From the NCBI GenBank assembly GCA_018056275.1, contig JAGPFW010000005.1, positions 1 through 23,537 of the forward strand: a stretch of DNA of 23,537 bases, read 5' to 3'. A model generated the notes under the pieces. The model had not been told where the DNA came from. It ran no database searches and saw only the letters and a list, made by a program, of their open reading frames with translations. This stretch comes from Patescibacteria group bacterium. Lineage in GTDB: Bacteria; Patescibacteriota; WWE3; UBA101185; UBA10185. Each line of letters starts with the position of its first letter. Position 1 is the stretch's first letter. Position numbers and translations under genes: made by a program. This document shows positions 1-7,912 of the stretch, in pieces.

Positions 1-697
1 CTTCTATAGTAGGTTCATTTACCATTATGGGTTGAAATCGCCTTTCAAGAGCTGCGTCTTTCTCTATGTATTTGCGATATTCATCTATTGTTGTCGCCCC
101 AACCATTTGCAATTCTCCTCTTGCCAAAGCAGGTTTTAAAATATTTGCAGCGTCCATAGAACCTTCTGCGGATGAACCTGCCCCAACAACTGTATGTAAT
201 TCATCCAAAAAAAGAATGATTTGACCTTGTGCCTTTACCACTTCATCTATGACATCCTTAAGGCGCTTTTCAAACATTCCTCTATGTGATGTTCCTGCAA
301 CAATAGAAGCTAAATCCAGAGCAAAGACCCTTTTTCCTCTTAGAGGCTCCGGTACCTTCCCTTCGACAATTCGTTGAGCTAGACCTTCTGCAATAGCAGT
401 TTTACCAACGCCAGGGTCACCAATTAAGACAGGGTTATTTTTTTTCCTTCGGGAAAGGATATGCACTACACGATCAATCTCGTTCTTACGCCCTATGACA
501 GGATCTAGCTTATCTGATTTTGCCATCTCAGTTAAGTCTGTCCCAAATTTATCTAAAATTGAGGAACTGTTGGTGGTCTCTTTTTGGATCTGATTAAAAC
601 AAACCTCGCATAGAGCCATGTATACGGGATTTCCCTCTACTATTTTTGTTGTTGAAATAACTGCGGGTCGTTGACCACAGCGTTGACATATAACCAT
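1..697 (-). CDS. clpE: ClpE/ClpC-like AAA+ unfoldase with N-terminal zinc finger (3' part outside window)
   Basis: ATP-dependent unfoldase that would feed substrates to ClpP or remodel aggregates in the cytoplasm. About 232 N-terminal residues are visible; the frame runs off the left edge. It opens with a four-cysteine zinc finger (C4, C7, C30, C33) and has no Clp_N repeats, which resembles ClpE of Gram-positive bacteria more than ClpC or ClpB. The first AAA+ domain follows: Walker A GDPGVGKT at 93-100, Walker B IILFLDE at 160-166, and the LERRFQ arginine-finger region near 217-222. The pore-loop-1 position reads SHRG where Clp proteins usually have KYRG. The ATG at 697 has no Shine-Dalgarno site, but an extended -10 element lies 6 nt upstream, so the message may be leaderless. 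The second AAA+ domain is not in the window, so ClpE versus ClpC cannot be settled. Confidence 0.9.
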   Translation of the reverse strand, partial: MVICQRCGQRPAVISTTKIVEGNPVYMALCEVCFNQIQKETTNSSSILDKFGTDLTEMAKSDKLDPVIGRKNEIDRVVHILSRRKKNNPVLIGDPGVGKTAIAEGLAQRIVEGKVPEPLRGKRVFALDLASIVAGTSHRGMFEKRLKDVIDEVVKAQGQIILFLDELHTVVGAGSSAEGSMDAANILKPALARGELQMVGATTIDEYRKYIEKDAALERRFQPIMVNEPTIE

Positions 698-703
698 AAA
701 GTT

Positions 704-731
704 ATTTTAGCACATGCTAGCAAATGGGCAA
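704..731 (-). promoter_or_regulatory. Predicted clpE promoter, leaderless
   Basis: On the minus strand: -35 TTGCCC (731-726), 16-nt spacer, -10 TAAAAT (709-704) with an upstream TGC extension, then 6 nt to the ATG. Transcription would start at or within a base or so of the start codon. The promoter overlaps the 718-742 hairpin. Seen by eye only. Confidence 0.5.
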
Positions 732-742
732 TATGTTTGCTA
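718..742. repeat. Inverted repeat TAGCAAA/TTTGCTA
   Basis: Perfect 7-bp inverted repeat: TAGCAAA at 718-724 and TTTGCTA at 736-742, with an 11-nt loop. It overlaps the predicted clpE promoter spacer and -35, so it could be an operator or a transcript hairpin. A related hairpin lies at 874-891. Confidence 0.5.
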
Positions 743-761
743 AGTTTTATTTGTTGTTTTT

Positions 762-847
762 ATTACGGGATTATTTGAAGGCGTCAAATATACTAACTAT
801 AGCATCCACAATGCCGTCAATTATTGCCCCTATGATTTCTCCCGTAA
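762..847. repeat. Long-range inverted repeat ATTACGGGA/TCCCGTAAT
   Basis: Perfect 9-bp arms at 762-770 and 839-847, separated by 68 bp. On the minus strand the arms bracket a reading frame that encodes a strongly amphipathic peptide ending with TAA just inside the left arm. The arms sit symmetrically inside the two TAGCAA hairpins of this intergenic region. Function unknown. Confidence 0.45.
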
Positions 848-873
848 TTAAAATATAAATAAAATGACATAAG

Positions 874-891
874 ATAGCAAGTATTTGCTAT
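874..891. repeat. Hairpin ATAGCAA-GTAT-TTGCTAT
   Basis: Perfect 7-bp stem (874-880 with 885-891) and a 4-nt loop, 22 nt past the polA stop on the minus strand. It is followed on that strand by a T-rich but not uniform tract, so it might be a weak terminator for polA. Its stem shares the TAGCAA core with the 718-742 repeat. Confidence 0.5.
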
Positions 892-912
892 TAAAAAGGC
901 AAATGTAAAAGG

Positions 913-2736
913 CTAATGTTCCCATTCATCACCAACGTAAGGGTCTGACTTAACGGGAACTTTTGTTATAAAAAGCTCTGCAGCACGCACCATTTCTTCA
1001 GATTGAATTTTTGCCCAATCTTCGGCTTGATCCTCACGAATTTCGCTAACAATCTCATCGTGTACCGTATGTGTAATTCCACCATCAATCCCTTCCTTTT
1101 CCAAGCGCTCTTGCAGAAAAACAAAGGCAAACTTTATTGCGTCTGCATTTGTTCCCTGAATTGGATGATTCTTAGCTTGTCTCTGAATCCCCCCCATTTG
1201 TCTCCTATAATCAGGGTCACTAGGGGAGGGTCTTTTGTACCAACGTTTTCTACCCAATGGAGTAGTACTCCAACCTTTTTTTACAGCGTCATCCGCTAAT
1301 TTGTTAAGAAAATCACGAACACTAGGGTAACTCTTAAAATAAAGCTCCATATATTCCTCGCCTTTTTCTTTAGAAACACCTATCTGACTAGCCAAACCAG
1401 CAGCTGACATCCCATACATTAACCCGAAACCTATAGGTTTAGCAATTTGCCGTAGATCAGGATGTTGCTTCTTAAAATCTTCGGTATAGGGCAAATTAAA
1501 CATTAATGAGGCTGTATAAGAGTGTATATCTAGATCTTCCTTTAAAGCTTTAATCATGTTTGCATCTCCAGAAAGGTCTGCAAGAATTCTCATCTCAAAG
1601 GAAGAGTAGTCTGCCGTTACAAGCTTATATCCTGGAGCAGGGTTGAAAAGCTTTCTAAATGGCGCTTCCTCTGAATTTCGAGGTATTTGTTGTAGATTGG
1701 GATCTTTGCAAGAAAATCTCCCCGTAGCTGTACCCATTTGATTGTAATCTGGATGTAACCTACCCGTAACGGGATTTACTTTATCTAATAAAGATTGTCC
1801 AAAAGCAGAGATTAATTTTTCATATTTTCTGTAATCCCTTAATACATTAACCACAGGATGATCAACTGCCTTTAGAAATTCATCATTCGTGCTTATCAGG
1901 TTAAGGCCTATCCGTTTATTTAGTAAATCCATTAATTGAGCCTGAGAATTTACATTCATGGAATCTACCGAATTGCCAAACAAATCAACCGAATTGGTTC
2001 CGTAATAAGGTCGTATTAACTCCTGAAATTCATCCGCATACTTCTTTCTTTTTTCTTCAAGTCCCGCAATAACTTCCTTCCATTTGGGTACATTTATGCA
2101 CATCCCTCTAAGCTCCATCTCCGCAACAGCAAGAGTGGACGCAAACTCCAATTTTGCTACCTTTGCCATGTCCTCACGCTTAAGTTCTTCCACCTGAGCC
2201 TTAAATATAGGAAACATAACCAAAGTGTCTAACCCAGAATACTTTAGTTGGGCTTCAGTTATTTCCCCTAAATAATTTGCAAATGTTTTTCTTACGCCCT
2301 TTTCCAAGTCAATGCCACAATATTTAAAGGATAGCTCCTTTAAGGAAGGATTTTTACCCACAAGCCCTGCGGTTAAAACTGCCCCCGCCAACATAGTGTC
2401 GTAAATATTTTTTAATCTTGCACCCGTTTGCACTTTTAAAAACTTGTAGTCAAATTTGGCATTATGAAGAAGTTTTATTCTCTTGGGATCTTCCAAAAGT
2501 GCTTTATAACGAGGAAATTCCTTTAATGGAACTTTCCTGGCATCTATGATGTAGCTAATTTCCTCATTTCCCAGCTGTACTAACAGCAATGTTGATGTAT
2601 AAGGATCCAATCCAGTACCTTCAACATCCACCCCTATTACAGGATCTTTTTCCAATACCTCTAGCGCAGCATCTAGTTCACTTGGGGTTTGTATGTACTT
2701 GTATTTTGGATTGTTTGGATCAAACTTAAGTTCCAC
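913..2736 (-). CDS. polA: DNA polymerase I-like protein: 3'-5' exonuclease plus polymerase, no 5'-nuclease domain
   Basis: Family A DNA polymerase for repair and gap filling, 607 residues. Residues 1-190 form a DEDDy proofreading exonuclease that looks intact: D37 and E39 (motif I), D96 (motif II), Y166 and D170 (motif III). The polymerase domain fills the rest: TGR near 338-340, motif A with D376, the O helix with R429, K433, F437 and Y441, and motif C with H559, D560, E561. The 5'-nuclease domain of E. coli Pol I (about 320 residues) is absent, so Okazaki primer removal must come from another gene. The start is GTG at 2736; the first ATG option is far inside. An extended -10 (TGT-TAATAT) ends 6 nt before this GTG, which supports it. 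The gene lies 32 bp after gatB. Confidence 0.95.
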   Translation of the reverse strand: MELKFDPNNPKYKYIQTPSELDAALEVLEKDPVIGVDVEGTGLDPYTSTLLLVQLGNEEISYIIDARKVPLKEFPRYKALLEDPKRIKLLHNAKFDYKFLKVQTGARLKNIYDTMLAGAVLTAGLVGKNPSLKELSFKYCGIDLEKGVRKTFANYLGEITEAQLKYSGLDTLVMFPIFKAQVEELKREDMAKVAKLEFASTLAVAEMELRGMCINVPKWKEVIAGLEEKRKKYADEFQELIRPYYGTNSVDLFGNSVDSMNVNSQAQLMDLLNKRIGLNLISTNDEFLKAVDHPVVNVLRDYRKYEKLISAFGQSLLDKVNPVTGRLHPDYNQMGTATGRFSCKDPNLQQIPRNSEEAPFRKLFNPAPGYKLVTADYSSFEMRILADLSGDANMIKALKEDLDIHSYTASLMFNLPYTEDFKKQHPDLRQIAKPIGFGLMYGMSAAGLASQIGVSKEKGEEYMELYFKSYPSVRDFLNKLADDAVKKGWSTTPLGRKRWYKRPSPSDPDYRRQMGGIQRQAKNHPIQGTNADAIKFAFVFLQERLEKEGIDGGITHTVHDEIVSEIREDQAEDWAKIQSEEMVRAAELFITKVPVKSDPYVGDEWEH

Positions 2737-2742
2737 ACAACT

Positions 2743-2751
2743 ATATTAACA
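2743..2751 (-). promoter_or_regulatory. Predicted extended -10 for polA, leaderless GTG start
   Basis: Minus-strand TGT followed by TAATAT (2748-2743), then 6 nt to the GTG start. No Shine-Dalgarno site is seen between. No clear -35 is visible. Confidence 0.4.
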
Positions 2752-2768
2752 AACTTATGAGGAGTATT

Positions 2769-4103
2769 TTATAAACTCAAATTGCGGTTTAATATTTCCC
2801 GCACCAACTGGGCATTTGCGGTTCCTTTGGTTTCTCGCATAACCTGTCCAACCAAAAATTCAATTGCAGAGGTTTTTCCTCCTTGTATCTGATTCACTAT
2901 TTCTGGATTTTCTTGCATTATTTTGCTTACAATTTCTTCTAATGTGGGGAGGTCGTTTATTCTGGTGCTATCAGTTTTATTTATATATTCAGCTATCTCA
3001 ACGGATGTTTTTGACCGCATATTTGGATTATTTACCAAAAGCTTAATGGCACTTTTAAATTCTATACCGTGTGTTTTTAGATCTCTTATTAAATCTTCCA
3101 AAGACTCTTGATATATAACAGAGGTCTCTTGTAAAGTAGCTCCAAATTCCTGCATAATTTTATTGCGTGTCTCTAGCGGAAGTGGCCGTAACAAAAGTTT
3201 TATGTTTGAAATGTAGTTCTCGTCAAAACTCATGGGAGGAATGTCTGGATCTGGAAAATACCTATAATCATGGGCCTCCTCCTTACTTCTTTGAGAAATA
3301 GTGTTGCCCGTGGATTCGTTAAATCCTCTATTCTCTTGAATAGGTGTTTTTCCTAGGTCTAATAGCTCTTTTTGCCTTTTAATTTCTGAAACTATAGCCT
3401 TCTCTAAAAACCTAAATGAATTTATATTTTTAACTTCAACCTTATAATTAGGCAATTCCCCTCTTTCCTCCATTTTTTCTGTTCGCAAAGATATGTTTGG
3501 TTCAACCCTTAGTTGTCCTTTCTCCATATCTGCATCCCCTACTCCCAAAAAGCGAACAATCTCCTGAATCTGTTTTGCATACTCTACGGCATCTTCCACA
3601 TTGTATATGGAAGGCTTTGTAACCATTTCGATCAAAGCCATGCCAGATTTATTAAAATCAATTAAAGTTAATTCTCCCGCATGAAAAGATTTTGCAGTAT
3701 CTTCCTCCAAATGGATGCGTTCCAATTCTACTTTTCCCCCATTTGGAAGGCTTACAAAGCCTCCTTCACATAGAGGCTGCTTATATTGGCTAATTTGGTA
3801 GCCCTTTGGTAGATCAGGATAAAAATAGTGTTTTCTATCAAAGCGAGAAGTAGTATTTATTTTGCAGTTTAAAGCTAAACCTAATAAGTGAGTCTTTTCT
3901 ACTGCTTCTTTGTTAGGTACAGGTAGAGCTCCCGGCAGACCTAAACACACTGGACACACACGAGAATTTGGAGATGCGGAGTAAATCCCTTCAGTGGAGC
4001 AGTTACAAAACATTTTAGAAGATACATTTACATGTAGATGAATTTCTAACCCCAAAACTAGTTTATATTTTCCTAACATTTCTTCTTGATCAATTTTTGT
4101 CAT
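2769..4103 (-). CDS. gatB: Aspartyl/glutamyl-tRNA amidotransferase subunit B
   Basis: The subunit that binds misacylated Glu-tRNA(Gln) or Asp-tRNA(Asn) and activates the acyl group in the GatCAB complex; 444 residues, somewhat shorter than the usual 470-480. The N-terminal zinc-site cysteines are C33, C35, C50 and C53, in the family context of VCPVCLGLPGALPV. The GHYFYPD-like and PKGYQISQ blocks follow, and the C-terminal YqeY-like tail domain ends normally with the GKTSAIEFLVGQVM block, so the gene is complete. It is the last gene of gatC-gatA-HEPN-gatB on the minus strand, 40 bp after the HEPN-like gene. The ATG at 4103 has no good Shine-Dalgarno site. Confidence 0.96.
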   Translation of the reverse strand: MTKIDQEEMLGKYKLVLGLEIHLHVNVSSKMFCNCSTEGIYSASPNSRVCPVCLGLPGALPVPNKEAVEKTHLLGLALNCKINTTSRFDRKHYFYPDLPKGYQISQYKQPLCEGGFVSLPNGGKVELERIHLEEDTAKSFHAGELTLIDFNKSGMALIEMVTKPSIYNVEDAVEYAKQIQEIVRFLGVGDADMEKGQLRVEPNISLRTEKMEERGELPNYKVEVKNINSFRFLEKAIVSEIKRQKELLDLGKTPIQENRGFNESTGNTISQRSKEEAHDYRYFPDPDIPPMSFDENYISNIKLLLRPLPLETRNKIMQEFGATLQETSVIYQESLEDLIRDLKTHGIEFKSAIKLLVNNPNMRSKTSVEIAEYINKTDSTRINDLPTLEEIVSKIMQENPEIVNQIQGGKTSAIEFLVGQVMRETKGTANAQLVREILNRNLSL

Positions 4104-4143
4104 TATTTATTCTTTTAATATAATTACCTTTAAAAAAGAGCAA

Positions 4144-4557
4144 TTACAACCTTATTCCCAATTCTATAAGCCCCAATTTTAGATTAGCAATTGCTTCTTC
4201 TAAAACAAAATAAGTAGGTTCATAATCAAGATCATGTACCAATGAATTTCTAACCTTGTGTGCCTTCCAGATTCTGTCGTATAAATCCCAGTCAAATTTG
4301 TCCTTTGCGTTTTTTAGACGGGAACTCATATTTTCTCCTTCCACCAGTTCACTTAAAGCTGTATCTAATAATTTATCAGCTGTAACTAGGGATTGTCTTA
4401 GTTGGGTCGGGTTTCTTGTTTTTAAAGCCACAACTACCTCATTTTTCCATTTTTCTTGTATTTTCTCAGCCGTAGCGGATGAAACATTCTTTTTATATGG
4501 GTACCTTCCTCCAAAAAGAAAAAGTATAAATTTCCACAAGCTCTCTAATAGTGTCAT
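4144..4557 (-). CDS. HEPN-like small protein inside the gat operon
   Basis: Product not recognised as a named family. 137 residues: a hydrophobic or amphipathic N-terminal segment (about 4-17), a basic patch (about 18-24), then a predicted all-helical body. Residues R103 and H108 sit in the stretch RNSLVH, which matches the R-x4-6-H motif of HEPN domains, where a polar residue follows the arginine. HEPN proteins are often RNases or toxins, but many are inactive or structural, so a nuclease role is only an inference. The ATG at 4557 overlaps the gatA stop (ATGA), and AAAGG lies about 9 nt upstream, which indicates translational coupling to gatA. gatB starts 40 bp downstream. Confidence 0.7.
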   Translation of the reverse strand: MTLLESLWKFILFLFGGRYPYKKNVSSATAEKIQEKWKNEVVVALKTRNPTQLRQSLVTADKLLDTALSELVEGENMSSRLKNAKDKFDWDLYDRIWKAHKVRNSLVHDLDYEPTYFVLEEAIANLKLGLIELGIRL

Positions 4558-5978
4558 TTTTTAGGCCTTTCCAAATGGAATCGTGTTTTTTGTTGATAAA
4601 AATTAGCTATTTGAAGAATTTGTGCTTCCTTAAAACGATTTCCTATTATTTGAGCTCCTACGGGAAGGCTACTGGAGAATCCAACAGGAATAGTAATACC
4701 ACAAAGTCCCGCAATAGTGCTAGGCTCTGATAGTACATCTATCATCTCTCCAAACATGGGGTTGGAAGAGCTTTCTCCTATTCCTAAGGCCACACAAGGC
4801 ATTGTAGGTCCTACAATAACATCCACTTGAGAAAAAGCCCTATTAAAGTCTTCTATAATAAGGGTTCTTACCTTTTGAGCTTTAGAATAGTAAGCCTCGT
4901 AATACCCAGCGCTTAAAGTATAGGCACCCAACATAATTCTTTTCTTTGCCTCAAATCCAAAGGATGTACGATCGTTCCCATATCTGATACCGTCTAATCT
5001 ACCTAAATTAGAAGATACTTCTGCCCTTTGTAAAACTGTGTAAACCGCTATTGAATATTTTGGATCCATTAGGTCAATATCCACTATAGTTGCTCCATTT
5101 TCCCGCAAAAACTCCAAAAAATCCTCTGTGGCCTTCAAGACATCAGGTTGAAGATCTAACTCAAAGTATTGCTTGGGTCTTCCTATCTTTATCCTTTGTA
5201 TATCTGACTGTAACTCAAGGGAATATTTTTCTGTAGGAAGAGGGGAAGTGGTAGCATCATAGGGATCTTTGCCTGCAAGAACCTCCAAAATTAACGCGGA
5301 ATCTTGAGCCGTTTTTGTAATGGGTCCAGGAGAATCAGTAGATGAGGCCATTGCTATAAGACCATATCTACTCACTCTTCCATAAGAAGGTTTAAGTCCA
5401 GTGACCCCACACCAACTGGCTGGACCCCTAATGCTACCCCCAGTCTCACTTCCGATAGCAAAAAGGCACATATCTGCAATTACAGCGGCTGCAGAACCAC
5501 CAGAAGAACCGCCAGGAACTCTAGAGACGTCCCAAGGGTTTTTTGTTACAAAAAAATCAGATTCTTCCGTAGAGGAACCATGCGCGAATGCATCCATATT
5601 GGTTTTTCCCAATAAAATTGCCCCTGCATCTTTTAGTAGTGCCGTAACCGTAGATTCATAAGGTGAAATAAAATTTTCCAAAACTTTGGAGCCTGCTGTT
5701 GTTTTTACACCCTTGGTGCAAAAGTTATCCTTACATGCATAGGGAATTCCCAAAAGTGGTGAATCAACAAAAGCTTTTTTGCCTAATTTTGAAATTTTTT
5801 CATCTGCTTTTCTTGCCTCTTCTAAGGCGGCTTCCTCTATTACAGTAATAAAAGCTTTAATTTCGGGATCTTTTTGAGATATTCGCTCCAAACAAGCCTT
5901 GGTTATCTCTTCTGAGGAGAATTTCCCCTCGATTAGTCCTTCCAGAGCTTCTGTAACGGTTAATTCATTTAAGTTCAT
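4554..5978 (-). CDS. gatA: Glutamyl-tRNA(Gln)/aspartyl-tRNA(Asn) amidotransferase subunit A
   Basis: Amidase subunit that releases ammonia from glutamine and passes it to GatB; 474 residues, full length. The amidase-signature triad is present: K83, S158 and S182, the last two in the GGSSGGSAAAV and GGSIRGPAS blocks. The family usually has GGSIRQPA at the last block; here glycine replaces glutamine next to the catalytic serine loop. The ATG at 5978 is preceded by a GGAAGGGA Shine-Dalgarno-like site. It lies 3 bp after gatC, and its TGA stop overlaps the next ATG. Confidence 0.97.
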   Translation of the reverse strand: MNLNELTVTEALEGLIEGKFSSEEITKACLERISQKDPEIKAFITVIEEAALEEARKADEKISKLGKKAFVDSPLLGIPYACKDNFCTKGVKTTAGSKVLENFISPYESTVTALLKDAGAILLGKTNMDAFAHGSSTEESDFFVTKNPWDVSRVPGGSSGGSAAAVIADMCLFAIGSETGGSIRGPASWCGVTGLKPSYGRVSRYGLIAMASSTDSPGPITKTAQDSALILEVLAGKDPYDATTSPLPTEKYSLELQSDIQRIKIGRPKQYFELDLQPDVLKATEDFLEFLRENGATIVDIDLMDPKYSIAVYTVLQRAEVSSNLGRLDGIRYGNDRTSFGFEAKKRIMLGAYTLSAGYYEAYYSKAQKVRTLIIEDFNRAFSQVDVIVGPTMPCVALGIGESSSNPMFGEMIDVLSEPSTIAGLCGITIPVGFSSSLPVGAQIIGNRFKEAQILQIANFYQQKTRFHLERPKK

Positions 5979-5981
5979 TTA

Positions 5982-6284
5982 TTATTCCCTTCCAAAAACA
6001 GCCTTTGTTCCTATTTTTGAATCCTTCGTAATCGGAGCGTTCTGTAATGCTTCCTCTTGTGTTAATCCTTTCACAGGAAAATTAGGCTCTCTGTACACAT
6101 TCTTTAAACCAGTCACCTGAAATGTTTCGTTAACAGAAGTAGTGTCGAGTTCATCTAAAACTGCAACGTATTCCAAAGTTTCTGAAAGCATTTGAGAAAG
6201 TTTTTCATACTCATTTTCAGACAGGTTAAGCTTGGTAAGTTGGGCAATATGAGCTACTTCCGTTGATGATATTTTCTTTGACAT
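5982..6284 (-). CDS. gatC: Aspartyl/glutamyl-tRNA amidotransferase subunit C
   Basis: Small helical subunit that clamps GatA and GatB together; 100 residues from the ATG at 6284. It begins MSKKISSTEVAHIAQLTKL, the standard GatC opening, and ends with the conserved proline- and alanine-rich C-terminal block (EEALQNAP). The frame stays open to a TTG at 6311, but the extra nine residues are hydrophobic and atypical, and a predicted -10 (TGT-TATCAT at 6301-6293) lies downstream of that TTG. I therefore chose 6284. It heads the gatC-gatA-HEPN-gatB operon. Confidence 0.93.
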   Translation of the reverse strand: MSKKISSTEVAHIAQLTKLNLSENEYEKLSQMLSETLEYVAVLDELDTTSVNETFQVTGLKNVYREPNFPVKGLTQEEALQNAPITKDSKIGTKAVFGRE

Positions 6285-6292
6285 ATAGGGGA

Positions 6293-6301
6293 ATGATAAC
6301 A
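6293..6301 (-). promoter_or_regulatory. Predicted extended -10 for the gat operon
   Basis: Minus-strand TGT then TATCAT (6298-6293), 8 nt before the gatC ATG. No Shine-Dalgarno site lies between, which is consistent with a leaderless or near-leaderless message. It argues against the upstream TTG start. Confidence 0.45.
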
Positions 6302-6389
6302 AAAGGGACAAAAAAATAAAGAGAAAAGGTTAAACGATATTTGTTTTCCTAAAAAAGAGGTGACCTAGCTGGCTTTAACAGGGCTTTAA

Positions 6390-7292
6390 TTACATGCTTT
6401 CCAGTCTGGCAATTCTTTCTTCTATTGAAGGGTGCGTGCTAAACAGATTAGATAACCAACCACCCTTCTTACCCCCTTCCATTAGGGGACTAACAATATA
6501 CATATGGGCAGTTGCTCCGTTTGCAGCCTCCAAAATCTCTTTATCTGATCCCAATTTCCTTAATGCGCTAGCCAAACCTGCAGGGTATCTAGTTATCATA
6601 ACTGCTGTAGAATCTGCCAAAAATTCCCTTTTTCTTCCAATAGCAAGTTTGATCAAGTTAGCAATAATAGGGCTTAGAATTACAAGCACTATTCCTGCAA
6701 CTAAAAGCAACGGATGCACATCGGAAGACTCTTTTTTTCTTCCTCTACCATAAAACATCCCTCGAGTAAAAAAATCAGCAATTAAGGTTACGGAACCGAC
6801 TAGAATACTAACAATAGACATTAGTCTAATATCGTAATTCCCAATATGAGACATTTCATGGGCAATCACCCCCTCCAGTTCGCGCTTCTCTAACCTTTGC
6901 AATATTCCTGTAGTAAAACATATAACACCGTGTTGAGGATCTCTTCCCGTGGCAAAAGCGTTCATTGCAGTATCTTCTATGTAATACACTCTTGGCTTAG
7001 GCAAACCAGAGGCAATAGCCATATTTTCAACCAAATTATGGAGATCCCTACCGGAAACTTCATCAACTTCTTTTGCCCCAGACAATGCCAAAACGATCTT
7101 GTCAGAATTATAATAGCTAAAAAAGCTAGAGAAGCCAGCGATTAAAAAAGCCCAACCAGTAAAAAACAATCCCCCATCTCCGTAAATCACATCCAAAAAG
7201 TAACCTATAAACGCAACAACAGCAATAAACAAAGCAACAATAAGACAAGTTTCCCTTTTATTATTTTCTATTTGGGTATAAATACTAGCCAT
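6390..7292 (-). CDS. htpX: HtpX-like M48 membrane zinc metalloprotease
   Basis: Membrane protease for quality control of membrane proteins, 300 residues. Hydrophobic segments lie near 17-35, 43-60, 155-175 and 195-217. The zinc site is HEMSH (H145, E146, H149) with the third ligand E223 in KREFLADS, and all are present. The region around 110-113 (MNAFATG) is a typical HtpX block. The start ATG at 7292 follows a GAGG Shine-Dalgarno site. It lies 29 bp after lemA; the lemA-htpX pairing is common in bacteria and suggests a shared envelope-stress role. The downstream gatC has its own promoter signal. Confidence 0.95.
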   Translation of the reverse strand: MASIYTQIENNKRETCLIVALFIAVVAFIGYFLDVIYGDGGLFFTGWAFLIAGFSSFFSYYNSDKIVLALSGAKEVDEVSGRDLHNLVENMAIASGLPKPRVYYIEDTAMNAFATGRDPQHGVICFTTGILQRLEKRELEGVIAHEMSHIGNYDIRLMSIVSILVGSVTLIADFFTRGMFYGRGRKKESSDVHPLLLVAGIVLVILSPIIANLIKLAIGRKREFLADSTAVMITRYPAGLASALRKLGSDKEILEAANGATAHMYIVSPLMEGGKKGGWLSNLFSTHPSIEERIARLESM

Positions 7293-7321
7293 AAAAGTAC
7301 CTCAAACAATTAGAGCAAAGC

Positions 7322-7888
7322 TTATTTATTTTGAGATCCAAAATCCACTTTTATGCCTTTTCTTTCCTCTTCGGTAGCTTCAAAGAAAGACTTTTTCGTA
7401 TAGCCAAACATTTGACCTACCAAATTAGTGGGAAAAACCGCCAACATAGAGTTAAAATCCCTCACTACTGAGTTATAAAACTGTCTTGAATAAGCAACCT
7501 TATCTTCAGTATCAGACAACTCTTTTTGCAGATTAATAAATCCATCTTGGGCCTTTAATTCCGGATAGGCTTCTGCAACGGCAAACAAGGATTTTAATGC
7601 ACCAGTAAGCATTTGATCAGCCGCACCCTTTTCATCTACGGTATTTGCACTCATCAAGGCTGATCTAGCCTCAGTTACTTTTTCAAAAACCTCTTTTTCA
7701 TGAGATGCATAACCTTTTACGGTTTCTACAAGATTTGGAATTAAATCAACCCTTCGCTTAAGCTGTACATCGATTTGGCTCCAAGCCTCATCTATTCTAA
7801 CAACCAACTTTGCAAGTTTATTATATACACCGACAAAATAAAAACCAACTAACAAGAGCAAAACTAGGATAATAGGTAATAATTGCAT
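7322..7888 (-). CDS. lemA: LemA family membrane protein
   Basis: LemA family protein of 188 residues with one N-terminal membrane segment (about 3-23) and a long helical body on the outside by family precedent. The block VYNKLAKLVVRIDEAWSQID and the following KRRVDLIPNLVETVKGYASHE stretch are signature LemA sequence. A strong Shine-Dalgarno site (AAAGGAGG) precedes the ATG at 7888. It sits between polX and htpX on the minus strand with gaps of 24 and 29 bp, so the three are probably co-transcribed. Biochemical function is unknown for the family. Confidence 0.95.
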   Translation of the reverse strand: MQLLPIILVLLLLVGFYFVGVYNKLAKLVVRIDEAWSQIDVQLKRRVDLIPNLVETVKGYASHEKEVFEKVTEARSALMSANTVDEKGAADQMLTGALKSLFAVAEAYPELKAQDGFINLQKELSDTEDKVAYSRQFYNSVVRDFNSMLAVFPTNLVGQMFGYTKKSFFEATEEERKGIKVDFGSQNK

Positions 7889-7912
7889 AAAACCTCCTTT
7901 ACTAACAAATAC

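Noticed and set aside
6285..6311. Longer GatC from a TTG at 6311
   Set aside because: Nine extra hydrophobic residues not found in GatC, and the predicted -10 lies inside this extension.
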